Assembly: GCA_030620455.1 (NCBI GenBank)
Contig: JAUXEQ010000115.1
Coordinates: 1 to 5,397 of the forward strand
Source of the DNA: a bacterium
GTDB lineage: Bacteria > UBP14 > UBA6098 > B30-G16
Length of the DNA stretch: 5,397 nt
Direction of reading: 5' to 3'
Shown here: positions 1 to 5,397 of the stretch, piece after piece
How positions within the stretch are numbered: position 1 is the first letter of the stretch
Layout: every line of letters begins with the position of its first letter
Notes under the pieces: model-generated
Told to the model about the DNA's origin: nothing
Databases searched by the model: none
The model's input: the letters and a program-made list of their open reading frames with translations, nothing else
Translations under genes and position numbers: made by a program

Positions 1-635
1 CTTACTTGAGCGGTGCAAGTATTCGGTTGGGATATAAAAGGAAAAATAGTTTAGCTTTTTTAAACTATGAGGTCGATATAGATCCAATTATCCAGTATGA
101 TGCAGGTATACTTGCACATATTTTTTCTCCAATTGTAAGATTGAATGATCTTCCAAATTTAATGTTTAATCCAACAAAGGATGAGCTAAACTGGGCTGAA
201 AATCAGTTAGAAGAATACTCTTTTATAAACAACAAAAAGTCTATTGTGGGGGTCAATCTCGGAGCCAGAGAAAACAAGCAATGGGGAATAAGTAAGTTAA
301 TTGAGGTTGCTGAAAGAATATCGACCAAAAGCAATATACTTATTTTTTATGGTCCTGAAGAAATGGATGATTTCGAGAGAATAACAATTAAGTCGAAGAA
401 TATTCGACCGGTAAAGCCTTCATCGATAGGGAATGTTGGCTCGTTGATTAGCAAATGCAGACTTTTTGTATCTAACGATACAGGATTGCTTCATCTTGCC
501 TCGGCTGTGAATGTTCCGACTGTTGCGATATTCATGGTTGATAATGTTGAACGCTACAATCCACCTGGGCAAAAAGCTTTTTATCCACCTCCAACTGTGG
601 ATGAATTGACTGAATATATTCTGGGAATTATATAA
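1..635 (+). CDS. Glycosyltransferase family 9 (heptosyltransferase-like), C-terminal part, 5' end outside window
   Basis: This is the C-terminal ~210 residues of a GT9 enzyme, the family that transfers ADP-heptose (or a related sugar) to the lipopolysaccharide inner core on the cytoplasmic face of the inner membrane. The frame is open to the left edge. The TTG at position 6 is most likely internal (Leu), because the family is usually about 330-350 residues and the text around it, LSGASIRLGY, looks like the mid-protein 'sGa..riGy' stretch. Numbering from that TTG, two GT9 landmarks are seen: VGVNLGARENKQW (about residues 81-93, start of the nucleotide-sugar domain) and NDTGLLHLASA (157-167), the conserved D-T-G-x-x-H-L-A donor-site motif. 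This is followed by P171 and a YNPPG segment near the end. The next gene starts 15 bp after the stop, so the three + strand genes are probably one operon. The exact sugar and acceptor cannot be told. Confidence 0.92.
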   Translation, partial: YLSGASIRLGYKRKNSLAFLNYEVDIDPIIQYDAGILAHIFSPIVRLNDLPNLMFNPTKDELNWAENQLEEYSFINNKKSIVGVNLGARENKQWGISKLIEVAERISTKSNILIFYGPEEMDDFERITIKSKNIRPVKPSSIGNVGSLISKCRLFVSNDTGLLHLASAVNVPTVAIFMVDNVERYNPPGQKAFYPPPTVDELTEYILGII

Positions 636-650
636 CGAAATTGAGATACA

Positions 651-1844
651 ATGGAAGTGAATATAAAACGATATAGGTTTGCTTTTATAAATGCTGTTGA
701 ACTCAAAGGTTGGGGTGGATTGGAAAATTGGTTGGTTAACTGTGCTTCTGGACTGAAAAAGAGGGGTCATCATTCTATAATAATTGGCAGACCGGAAAGC
801 AAGTATATTAAGAGAGCTGAAATGACAGGCATCAAAACATATAGAATCAATATTGGCCCGGATTTCGATCCTATCCGGATAGTGAAACTAAGGAATATTT
901 TTAAAAAAGAGCGTATAGAGCTTTTATGTGTGAGCCATAATAAAGATCTTAGATTAGGTGGAATTGCTGCAAGAATGACAAACAAAAATATTAAAGTTAT
1001 TTCACGAAAGGGTATGGTGCAGCTAAAAAATAATATCAAATTTCGATGGACTTACGATAAATTAGTAGATGGAATTATTGCACCTTCCAAATCATTAAAG
1101 GCTCAATTGGAAGAATACAGATGGTTAAATAAAAAGGTAACAGTTATTCCCGTTGGGGTAAATCTTGATGACTACACACAAGAATATAAGGAATGTCATG
1201 CGTTTCTAATCGATGAATACAATTTGCCAGATAATAGTTTTATTTGCGGAACAGCCTCAAGATTAGAGATTCAAAAGGGTCATCAATACCTTATTCAGGC
1301 GATTGCAAAAATCAGCCAAAATTACCCGAAGATCAGATTAGTAATGATTGGTGAAGGAGCATACCAACCTGTTCTAAAACAACTAACATTAAATTTGGGT
1401 ATAGAAAATAAAGTTATTTTTGCAGGATATTATGATGATAAGAGTGAAATTAATAAACACATTGCAGGTTATGATTTATTTATACTGCCATCTGTTATTG
1501 AGCCTTTTGGTCAAGTGCTTATTGAAGCAATGGCTCTCAAAAGACCTATTGTCGCATCTCGAGCTGGTGGAATAGTCGAAGCAGTGAAAGAAAATGAAAC
1601 GGCATTTCTGGTGAATACTAAAGACCCAAAGGAACTGAAAGAGAAAATCGAATTTCTTATTCACGACCAAGAACTTAGAAACAGAATGGGGAATGAAGGC
1701 AGAAAGAGAGTTGAGCAGTATTTTTCTTTTGATGTTATGATAGATAGAGTGGAAGAGTATTTTATTAATATGATAGAGAACAAGGGAAAAAACACTAAAG
1801 AAAAAGATGAATGTCTTACAAATAATCGATGTACGATGGTTTAA
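651..1844 (+). CDS. Glycosyltransferase family 4 (GT-B fold), lipopolysaccharide-type
   Basis: A complete 397-residue GT4 retaining glycosyltransferase, normal length for the family, with no signal peptide, so probably cytoplasmic or membrane-peripheral. The N-terminal acceptor domain has the glycine-rich loop with acidic residue WGGLENW (21-27) followed by the usual helix and 'KKRGHHSIII'. The linker IPVGVNLDDY (166-175) leads into the C-terminal donor domain. There, SRLEIQKGH (203-211) supplies the Arg/Lys pair (R204, K209) that normally contacts the donor phosphates, and EPFGQVLIE (284-292) is the E-x7-E motif (E284, E292). GG at 306-307 (ASRAGGIVE) is the family's usual loop. The ATG at 651 follows only a weak purine stretch, but it gives the expected start of the first beta strand (RFAFINAV). 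The Lys-rich tail (about 377-397) overlaps the next gene and is probably unstructured. Its neighbours suggest core or O-chain assembly; donor and acceptor are unknown. Confidence 0.93.
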   Translation: MEVNIKRYRFAFINAVELKGWGGLENWLVNCASGLKKRGHHSIIIGRPESKYIKRAEMTGIKTYRINIGPDFDPIRIVKLRNIFKKERIELLCVSHNKDLRLGGIAARMTNKNIKVISRKGMVQLKNNIKFRWTYDKLVDGIIAPSKSLKAQLEEYRWLNKKVTVIPVGVNLDDYTQEYKECHAFLIDEYNLPDNSFICGTASRLEIQKGHQYLIQAIAKISQNYPKIRLVMIGEGAYQPVLKQLTLNLGIENKVIFAGYYDDKSEINKHIAGYDLFILPSVIEPFGQVLIEAMALKRPIVASRAGGIVEAVKENETAFLVNTKDPKELKEKIEFLIHDQELRNRMGNEGRKRVEQYFSFDVMIDRVEEYFINMIENKGKNTKEKDECLTNNRCTMV

Positions 1845-2934
1845 TGCCTGTGCATATTACGCTTTAACATTATCCAAGGCATTAAAAGATAATGGAATAA
1901 ACGTTTATCTAATGGGTAATCCTGGAACACCAGTTATCGAGAAGTCCAAGAATTGTGGTATAGAGACGATTGAAAACATAAACTTTTCTTCTGAGTTAAA
2001 TTTCTTCGCTAATATAGCAGCTCTAAAAAAAGTGATTAAATCAAATAATATACATCTGATTAACGGGCACAGAGGAGAGAGCGAGATTCCTGCGGTAATT
2101 GCAGCAAGGAATTTAAATATTCCATTTATCCGCACTAGAGGTGATATAAGACTCCCCAGGAAAATAATTTTTTCAAAGCAATTTCATCGAAAATATATCG
2201 ACGGTGTAATTGTTACTTCCTCAAAGCATTTCGAGAGATATCGAGCAATCGATGATAAACTTGTTATTAAATTCATCCCAATCGGTGTTAAAATTCCACA
2301 AATCAATTCGCGGGATTCCGACTTGAAAAATAAGTTAAGTATTAATGATGAGGATTTTGTATTTTTGCATGTGGCTAGATTTTCACCTGTTAAAGCTCAC
2401 AATATTTTCATTTCCGCTGCTGTCGATTTTTTGCAAAACGTAACTCCGCAAGTAAAATTTATTATGATTGGTTATGATGAAGAATACGATAAAAATTATA
2501 TTCAAAGTTTGATTCCTAAACAATTCCTGATAAAATTTGTAATTGAAAATGAGATGTTAAATAATCTTCAGAGTTACTATAACATAGCAGATTGTGGTTT
2601 AGTTACATCTATCGGTTCTGAGGCAGTTAGTAGAACACTTATTGAATATATGGCTTCGGGGATGGCAGTTATCGCTTCTGAAGTGGGTCAAATTCCAGAT
2701 GTTTTAGATGAGGAAGGTGGTATAATCATTCGACCTAATGATTCACATTGTCTTCTTGAAGCAATGAGATTTATGTATCTTAATCCTTCCTTTCGAGCAA
2801 GAGCCGGTAAGCATAACCGTACAGAGGCAATAATGAAATATTCACTCGAGACCTTTGTTAAGTCAACTATGGCATTTTATGAGAAAGTATTAAAGAATAA
2901 GCAAACATTGTATAAAAAGAAATCTCATAGTTGA
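1807..2934 (+). CDS. Glycosyltransferase family 4, second enzyme of the cluster
   Basis: A complete 375-residue GT4 enzyme. The ATG at 1807 is chosen because it begins exactly with the first beta strand, MNVLQIIDV, typical of this family, even though it lies 38 bp inside the preceding gene. The overlap suggests translational coupling. The sequence before it is A-rich (AAAGAAAAAG) without a clear Shine-Dalgarno site. The N-terminal domain contains NGHRGESEIPAVIAAR (86-101) and the linker FIPIGVKIP (156-164). The C-terminal domain has ARFSPVKAH (190-198; R191 and K196 in the donor phosphate positions). It then has SIGSEAVSRTLIE (268-280), in which E272 and E280 form the E-x7-E motif in its 'GSE..SR..lE' variant, and VGQIPDVL (293-300). 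This variant differs from the EPFG form of the upstream gene, so the two are separate paralogues, not a recent duplication. It probably adds a later sugar to the same surface glycan. The specific substrate is unknown. Confidence 0.92.
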   Translation: MNVLQIIDVRWFNACAYYALTLSKALKDNGINVYLMGNPGTPVIEKSKNCGIETIENINFSSELNFFANIAALKKVIKSNNIHLINGHRGESEIPAVIAARNLNIPFIRTRGDIRLPRKIIFSKQFHRKYIDGVIVTSSKHFERYRAIDDKLVIKFIPIGVKIPQINSRDSDLKNKLSINDEDFVFLHVARFSPVKAHNIFISAAVDFLQNVTPQVKFIMIGYDEEYDKNYIQSLIPKQFLIKFVIENEMLNNLQSYYNIADCGLVTSIGSEAVSRTLIEYMASGMAVIASEVGQIPDVLDEEGGIIIRPNDSHCLLEAMRFMYLNPSFRARAGKHNRTEAIMKYSLETFVKSTMAFYEKVLKNKQTLYKKKSHS

Positions 2935-2967
2935 AATGTGATTTCATAGAATTTCGATTAATTTAAG

Positions 2968-3594
2968 TTATTTCTTTCTCTCCCAGCTAACTCTGAAATC
3001 CACTGTTACGGATTCAACGAGATCCTTTGCCAATTCGCCATAAGCTTTTTCAGGATCTTGAGCATCAAACTGGAACCACCCACCAGAAACCATATTTATA
3101 TCCGCAACAGTCCTATCATCTTTTGCCGATTCAGTCCAAATAGCAGCACCAGTTTTTGTTTCGTATAATTTAACATAAAAAGTTGCATCTACTTTTGCAC
3201 GAATTCTCCCAGAAGTGAAAGAATAATCTACATTAATTTCTGGTTTGACATTGTCGATTTGCAAATAACCTATGAATAAACTATTAAGATTGTACTTGTT
3301 GCCTATTGCTGCAATTGTTCCTGATGTAAGTTTATTGCTGCCAATTTCCTTTAGAATTTCCTCTTCTGTTCCTAATTCAATAATTTTTATTTCCGGTTGA
3401 TCCTCAGTTATTGACTCCATGAAAATTTGAGTGATATACTTCCCAAGATTGTCCTCAGTGTTTGTTGATATGTCGATTAATCCAATCATTTCATATTTTT
3501 TTAAGGATATTTTTGGTGGAACCATAACTTTAGGAGCACAACCAATGACAAGTATGCTTAGAAGTGGTAAAATGAATATAATTCTGACTTTCAT
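2968..3594 (-). CDS. Putative outer-membrane lipoprotein, CsgG/LpoB-like fold suspected
   Basis: A 208-residue predicted lipoprotein. The N-terminus has K2 and R4, a hydrophobic stretch (5-17) and the lipobox LVIGC ending at Cys19. Ala at +2 favours export to the outer membrane by the Lol pathway. The mature part opens with a short Pro/Lys-rich linker (PKVMVPPKISLKKY). It then alternates beta strands and helices, as in the CsgG / LpoB / TolB-N-terminal type of domain: 'YEMIGLIDIS', a helix with 'GKYITQIFMESI', 'AAIGNKYNLNSLFIGYLQ' (95-112, resembling the '..a.Gvd.v..G.v' stretch of those proteins) and 'FYVKLYETKTGAAIWTES' (139-156, resembling 'v.l.d..tG..iWs'). The fold assignment is inference by eye. 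A specific job such as secretion channel, synthase activator or stress-envelope protein cannot be given. It has the only strong Shine-Dalgarno site in the window. The gene ends 33 bp from the converging glycosyltransferase gene. Confidence 0.85.
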   Translation of the reverse strand: MKVRIIFILPLLSILVIGCAPKVMVPPKISLKKYEMIGLIDISTNTEDNLGKYITQIFMESITEDQPEIKIIELGTEEEILKEIGSNKLTSGTIAAIGNKYNLNSLFIGYLQIDNVKPEINVDYSFTSGRIRAKVDATFYVKLYETKTGAAIWTESAKDDRTVADINMVSGGWFQFDAQDPEKAYGELAKDLVESVTVDFRVSWERKK

Positions 3595-3602
3595 TTGAAA
3601 AA

Positions 3603-3609
3603 CTCCTCT
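3603..3609 (-). promoter_or_regulatory. Strong ribosome binding site of the lipoprotein gene
   Basis: On the - strand this reads AGAGGAG, ending 8 bases before the ATG at 3594-3592. It is a near-ideal Shine-Dalgarno sequence at good spacing and fixes the lipoprotein start, which is also supported by the signal peptide. The other starts in this window have only weak purine stretches. Confidence 0.8.
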
Positions 3610-3664
3610 TGTAATTATTTTATTAACAATATAGCTCTATTCTGATGAATAAGCAGAAATTTCA

Positions 3665-4114
3665 TTATTTAAAAAACATTCGTTGTGTTTTACCAGTTAT
3701 TCCGTCAATTAACAACGCTACCCCTAACGATATGAAAGGAATAACTATTAAAATTCTTCGAGAATTGACTGGCGAACATAGAATGCATGTAATGATTAAA
3801 TATAACCCGCCAAAAACAAGAAGACCACCGAATAATAACGAGATTAGACGCAATTTATTACGTTCTTCCTTTACCAAAATTTTTCGTTTAGGGATTAGAT
3901 AAAGTGTCATTGATACAAATCCTATCATTCCGCCGAGAGCAAATATTATGCTTAAAAACCAATGATAATCATTCATTGTGAAAATCTTCAAAATGCATAG
4001 AACAATCAGAATCAAACCACAAACCATTGCTGGTGCAAAGTATAATGTTGTTGCAAGCATTGCTTTATTACGAGCAATATTGTCCTTTTGTTTCTTTTTT
4101 GATTTTGATTTCAT
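3665..4114 (-). CDS. Four-helix integral membrane protein of unknown function
   Basis: A 149-residue protein that I do not recognise. It begins with a strongly basic, Lys/Ser-rich tail (MKSKSKKKQK, residues 1-10). Four hydrophobic segments long enough to cross the membrane follow: about 20-43, 51-73, 89-113 and 119-138. They come as two hairpins joined by a charged loop (PKRKILVKEERNKLR, 75-89). By the positive-inside rule, both ends and the middle loop would be cytoplasmic. No catalytic or metal-binding motif is seen; Cys32, Cys40, Cys110 and Cys113 lie in or next to helices. The ATG at 4114 has no good Shine-Dalgarno sequence, but the basic tail followed by a helix is a natural N-terminus. 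Met19 is an alternative start that would keep all four helices. The lipoprotein gene follows 70 bp downstream on the same strand and may be co-transcribed. Confidence 0.75.
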   Translation of the reverse strand: MKSKSKKKQKDNIARNKAMLATTLYFAPAMVCGLILIVLCILKIFTMNDYHWFLSIIFALGGMIGFVSMTLYLIPKRKILVKEERNKLRLISLLFGGLLVFGGLYLIITCILCSPVNSRRILIVIPFISLGVALLIDGITGKTQRMFFK

Positions 4115-4245
4115 TTGGGAACTTGATTTACAATAAATAATTTCTTCGAGTGTTTTTTTTGTTCTCTTACTTTTGCATTATTTTATGTATTGCTGGCTCG
4201 AGAGCATTTTCAATTTTAGTTATTGGGTAATTAGTTTCTTTATTG

Positions 4246-4258
4246 AAACATTAATTTA
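4246..4258. repeat. 13-bp direct repeat, left copy (aph 3' end)
   Basis: AAACATTAATTTA occurs here and again, exactly and in the same orientation, at 5124-5136. This copy overlaps the aph stop codon (TTA on the + strand, 4256-4258). The two copies bracket the aph gene with almost nothing else between them. The word is nearly all A/T, so a chance match is quite possible in this AT-rich sequence. Confidence 0.45.
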
Positions 4259-5050
4259 GAAAAATTCATCCATAAGACAATAATAATAGATCTTCTTCAT
4301 ATCGGGATTCTCAATTCCATATTCATTAAAGAACAAATCGTGCCATTTTTCGCCATAGTTGTATTTTAAACTCCTATAAACGAGCGCAAGATCTTGATAT
4401 CTGTCGGCTATTCCTGCACGGGACCAATCGACAAATCCTATTTCGTCATTATTAATTATTATGTTTGGTAGACAATAATCTCCATGTGTAAATACAAGAT
4501 CCTCTTTGTCCGGCATTGTTCTTTGAAGTTTCTCAAAAAGTTCTTGTGCAGTTTTTTGGGGATCGTTAAAATCGCTTTCATCCACAAGTCCCTCTTTCAT
4601 ACGACGTCTTGCTTGTGCGATCTTATTCACAAGACAATTATCGAATCTGCAATTTGAAATACCTATCTCATGAATTAATCTTAAACCTTTTGCACATTTA
4701 CATACAATTTCAGGCAATATTCCTTCTGAAGTGAATTTTGATGCATCTGTGCCTTCAATTTCAGATAAAAGTAGGAATTCGATTCCATTAAAATTTTCAT
4801 AATATTGCACTCTTGGTACATTTAGTTTATTAATAATCCATTCTAATCTTTGCATTTCGGTTTTTAAAGGCATTTCACAATTGTATGAATTGAATTTTAA
4901 AAACAGATTTGGTCTTTCGGAACTAATTAATCGTATTACGTTTGATGTTGGTATAAATGTGTCGACACGTTCACAATGAAAGCCATTAATGAATTCTTTC
5001 AATTTTGGTGGGAAATCTCTGAAATATTTTTTATCCTTGCATCTGTTCAT
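4256..5050 (-). CDS. aph(3'): Aminoglycoside 3'-phosphotransferase, APH(3') family
   Basis: A 264-residue cytoplasmic kinase expected to transfer the ATP gamma-phosphate to the 3'-hydroxyl of aminoglycosides such as kanamycin and neomycin, inactivating them. It is colinear with APH(3')-IIa and -IIIa over its whole length and has their usual size. Seen: LFLKF with the nucleotide-binding lysine K52 and a likely partner glutamate E65; LLLSEIEG (93-100, hinge); the helix-loop QARRRMKEGLVDESD (146-160), close to APH(3')-IIa, with acidic D157 and D160; the Brenner motif HGDYCLPN (189-196) with catalytic D191 and N196; GFVDWSRAGIADRYQD (205-220) with metal-binding D208 and R211; and the C-terminus DEFF (261-264), whose acidic residues and terminal carboxylate bind the drug in APH(3')-IIIa. 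Trp209 replaces the Cys of APH(3')-IIa. The ATG at 5050 lacks a clear Shine-Dalgarno site but gives the family N-terminus. No transposase or integron is nearby, and base composition matches the neighbours. A native role on another substrate remains possible. Confidence 0.93.
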   Translation of the reverse strand: MNRCKDKKYFRDFPPKLKEFINGFHCERVDTFIPTSNVIRLISSERPNLFLKFNSYNCEMPLKTEMQRLEWIINKLNVPRVQYYENFNGIEFLLLSEIEGTDASKFTSEGILPEIVCKCAKGLRLIHEIGISNCRFDNCLVNKIAQARRRMKEGLVDESDFNDPQKTAQELFEKLQRTMPDKEDLVFTHGDYCLPNIIINNDEIGFVDWSRAGIADRYQDLALVYRSLKYNYGEKWHDLFFNEYGIENPDMKKIYYYCLMDEFF

Positions 5051-5063
5051 TTGTTCTAAATCG

Positions 5064-5078
5064 TAAACTATGAGTTTA
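5064..5078. promoter_or_regulatory. Perfect inverted repeat just upstream of aph
   Basis: TAAACT-ATG-AGTTTA is a perfect 6-bp inverted repeat with a 3-base centre. It ends 13 bases before the aph ATG on the - strand. It could be an operator half-site pair or a small leader hairpin that limits translation. It is AT-rich and short, so its function is only inferred. I could not place a convincing -35/-10 pair around it. Confidence 0.35.
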
Positions 5079-5091
5079 TTTGCACAAGATC

Positions 5092-5117
5092 GGTAACTTG
5101 CTTACTTGCAAAGTACC
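5092..5117. promoter_or_regulatory. Imperfect inverted repeat between the M50 gene and aph
   Basis: GGTAACTTGC (5092-5101) and GCAAAGTACC (5108-5117) pair at 8 of 10 positions around a 6-base loop. It lies 30 bp past the M50 stop and 41 bp before the aph start. No T-run follows on the - strand, so it is a poor intrinsic terminator. It could be a read-through structure or a protein-binding site. Confidence 0.35.
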
Positions 5118-5123
5118 ACAATT

Positions 5124-5136
5124 AAACATTAATTTA
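5124..5136. repeat. 13-bp direct repeat, right copy (between aph and the M50 gene)
   Basis: Second exact copy of AAACATTAATTTA. It lies 11 bp past the M50 stop codon (read on the - strand) and 73 bp upstream of the aph start. See the copy at 4246-4258. The spacing between copy starts is 878 bp, which covers aph and its leader. Confidence 0.45.
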
Positions 5137-5147
5137 CACTCTCAAAA

Positions 5148-5397
5148 TTAGTAAAACGGTCTGGGTGTAAATGTAATTATAAATATTACAATGCAAATAA
5201 TTCCAATTAGCCTTCTTTCTCTGTTAAGTGGAATGCTAGGATAGGAAACCGGTGGATGCTTGGTGCCAAGAATGAAAAAGAGCAGCAACGCCCAGAATAA
5301 CCATCCAAGCCAAAGAATTCCTAATGGAATAAGTAAAGCAAAGACAATCCATGAAATTGTTTTTGCCTTGCTTTTGCCTACAAGTGAATAAATTATA
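5148..5397 (-). CDS. Site-2 protease (M50) family membrane protein, C-terminal end only, 5' part outside window
   Basis: The last 82 residues of a gene that runs off the right edge; its stop codon TAA is at 5150-5148. The part seen has two hydrophobic segments (about ISWIVFALLIPLGILW / LGWLFWALLLFFIL, and IGIICIVIFIITF). Between them lies a loop reading GTKHPPVSYPSIPLNRERR, and the protein ends FTPRPFY. This order (helix, 'HPP', 'pL...R', helix, 'FTP.P' at the C-terminus) is what I know from the C-terminal end of site-2-protease-like M50 intramembrane metalloproteases in bacteria. The zinc-binding HExxH and the second metal motif would lie upstream, outside the window, so activity cannot be judged. 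The aph gene follows 97 bp downstream on the same strand. Confidence 0.8.
   Translation of the reverse strand, partial: IIYSLVGKSKAKTISWIVFALLIPLGILWLGWLFWALLLFFILGTKHPPVSYPSIPLNRERRLIGIICIVIFIITFTPRPFY

Noticed and set aside
6..8. TTG as the true start of the GT9 gene
   Set aside because: The frame is open to the left edge and the protein would lack the whole N-terminal domain of the family; the TTG is almost certainly an internal Leu codon.
420..773. Open frame on the - strand, 117 codons
   Set aside because: It is antisense to the conserved GT9 donor motif and the start of the first GT4 gene, so it is a shadow.
2932..2946. Short hairpin TGAAAT-GTG-ATTTCA at the end of the second GT4 gene, possible terminator
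   Set aside because: The 6-bp stem is nearly all A/T and no T-run follows on either strand, so it is too weak to call an intrinsic terminator for the converging genes.
3645..3902. Open frame on the + strand, 85 codons
   Set aside because: It lies almost wholly antisense to the membrane-protein gene, whose four clean hydrophobic segments show it to be the coding strand. The + strand product has no recognisable features.
4153..4160. Run of eight T on the + strand
   Set aside because: No GC-rich stem precedes it and no + strand gene ends nearby. On the - strand it is an A-run about 39-46 bases upstream of the membrane-protein start, which could help a promoter, but I found no -35/-10 pair to support that.
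4234..4249. GTTTC/GAAAC hairpin (6-base loop) just past the aph stop
   Set aside because: A 5-bp stem without a following T-run on the - strand is not a credible terminator, and such stems are common in AT-rich gaps.
5051..5090. TTGTGC (16 bp) TACGAT as a sigma-70-like promoter for aph
   Set aside because: It matches the consensus at only 3 of 6 and 4 of 6 positions and would put the transcript start almost at the ATG, so it is too weak to annotate.

Overview
This is an AT-rich window from what looks like a Gram-negative bacterium. The evidence is heptosyltransferase-type (GT9) and GT4 glycosyltransferases of the lipopolysaccharide core/O-chain kind, plus a lipoprotein with an outer-membrane-type sorting residue. 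Most starts have poor Shine-Dalgarno sequences. The style of the proteins would fit a Bacteroidota/FCB-like or candidate-phylum lineage, but this is only an impression. No mobile element, RNA gene or CRISPR array is visible.

Layout: the left half (1-2934, + strand) is a tight run of three glycosyltransferase genes. First is the C-terminal part of a GT9 enzyme that runs off the left edge. A complete GT4 enzyme follows after 15 bp, and a second complete GT4 enzyme overlaps its end by 38 bp. They look like one transcription unit building a cell-surface glycan, most likely lipopolysaccharide.

The right half (2968-5397, - strand) converges on it, with only 33 bp between the stop codons. Reading leftward from the right edge it holds: the C-terminal end of a site-2 protease (M50) type membrane protein, cut by the window edge; a full-length aminoglycoside 3'-phosphotransferase (APH(3')) homologue; a four-helix membrane protein of unknown function; and a small lipoprotein with a possible CsgG/LpoB-like fold. 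These four are co-directional with gaps of 97, 141 and 70 bp. They could be partly co-transcribed but do not form an obvious pathway.

The most notable item is the APH(3') homologue. It is colinear with the clinical kanamycin/neomycin kinases from end to end, has the same 264-residue length, and keeps every catalytic residue I can place. It sits on what looks like ordinary chromosome with host-like base composition. A 13-bp direct repeat brackets it, and its leader holds two inverted repeats. I did not find a convincing wholly new multi-gene system.
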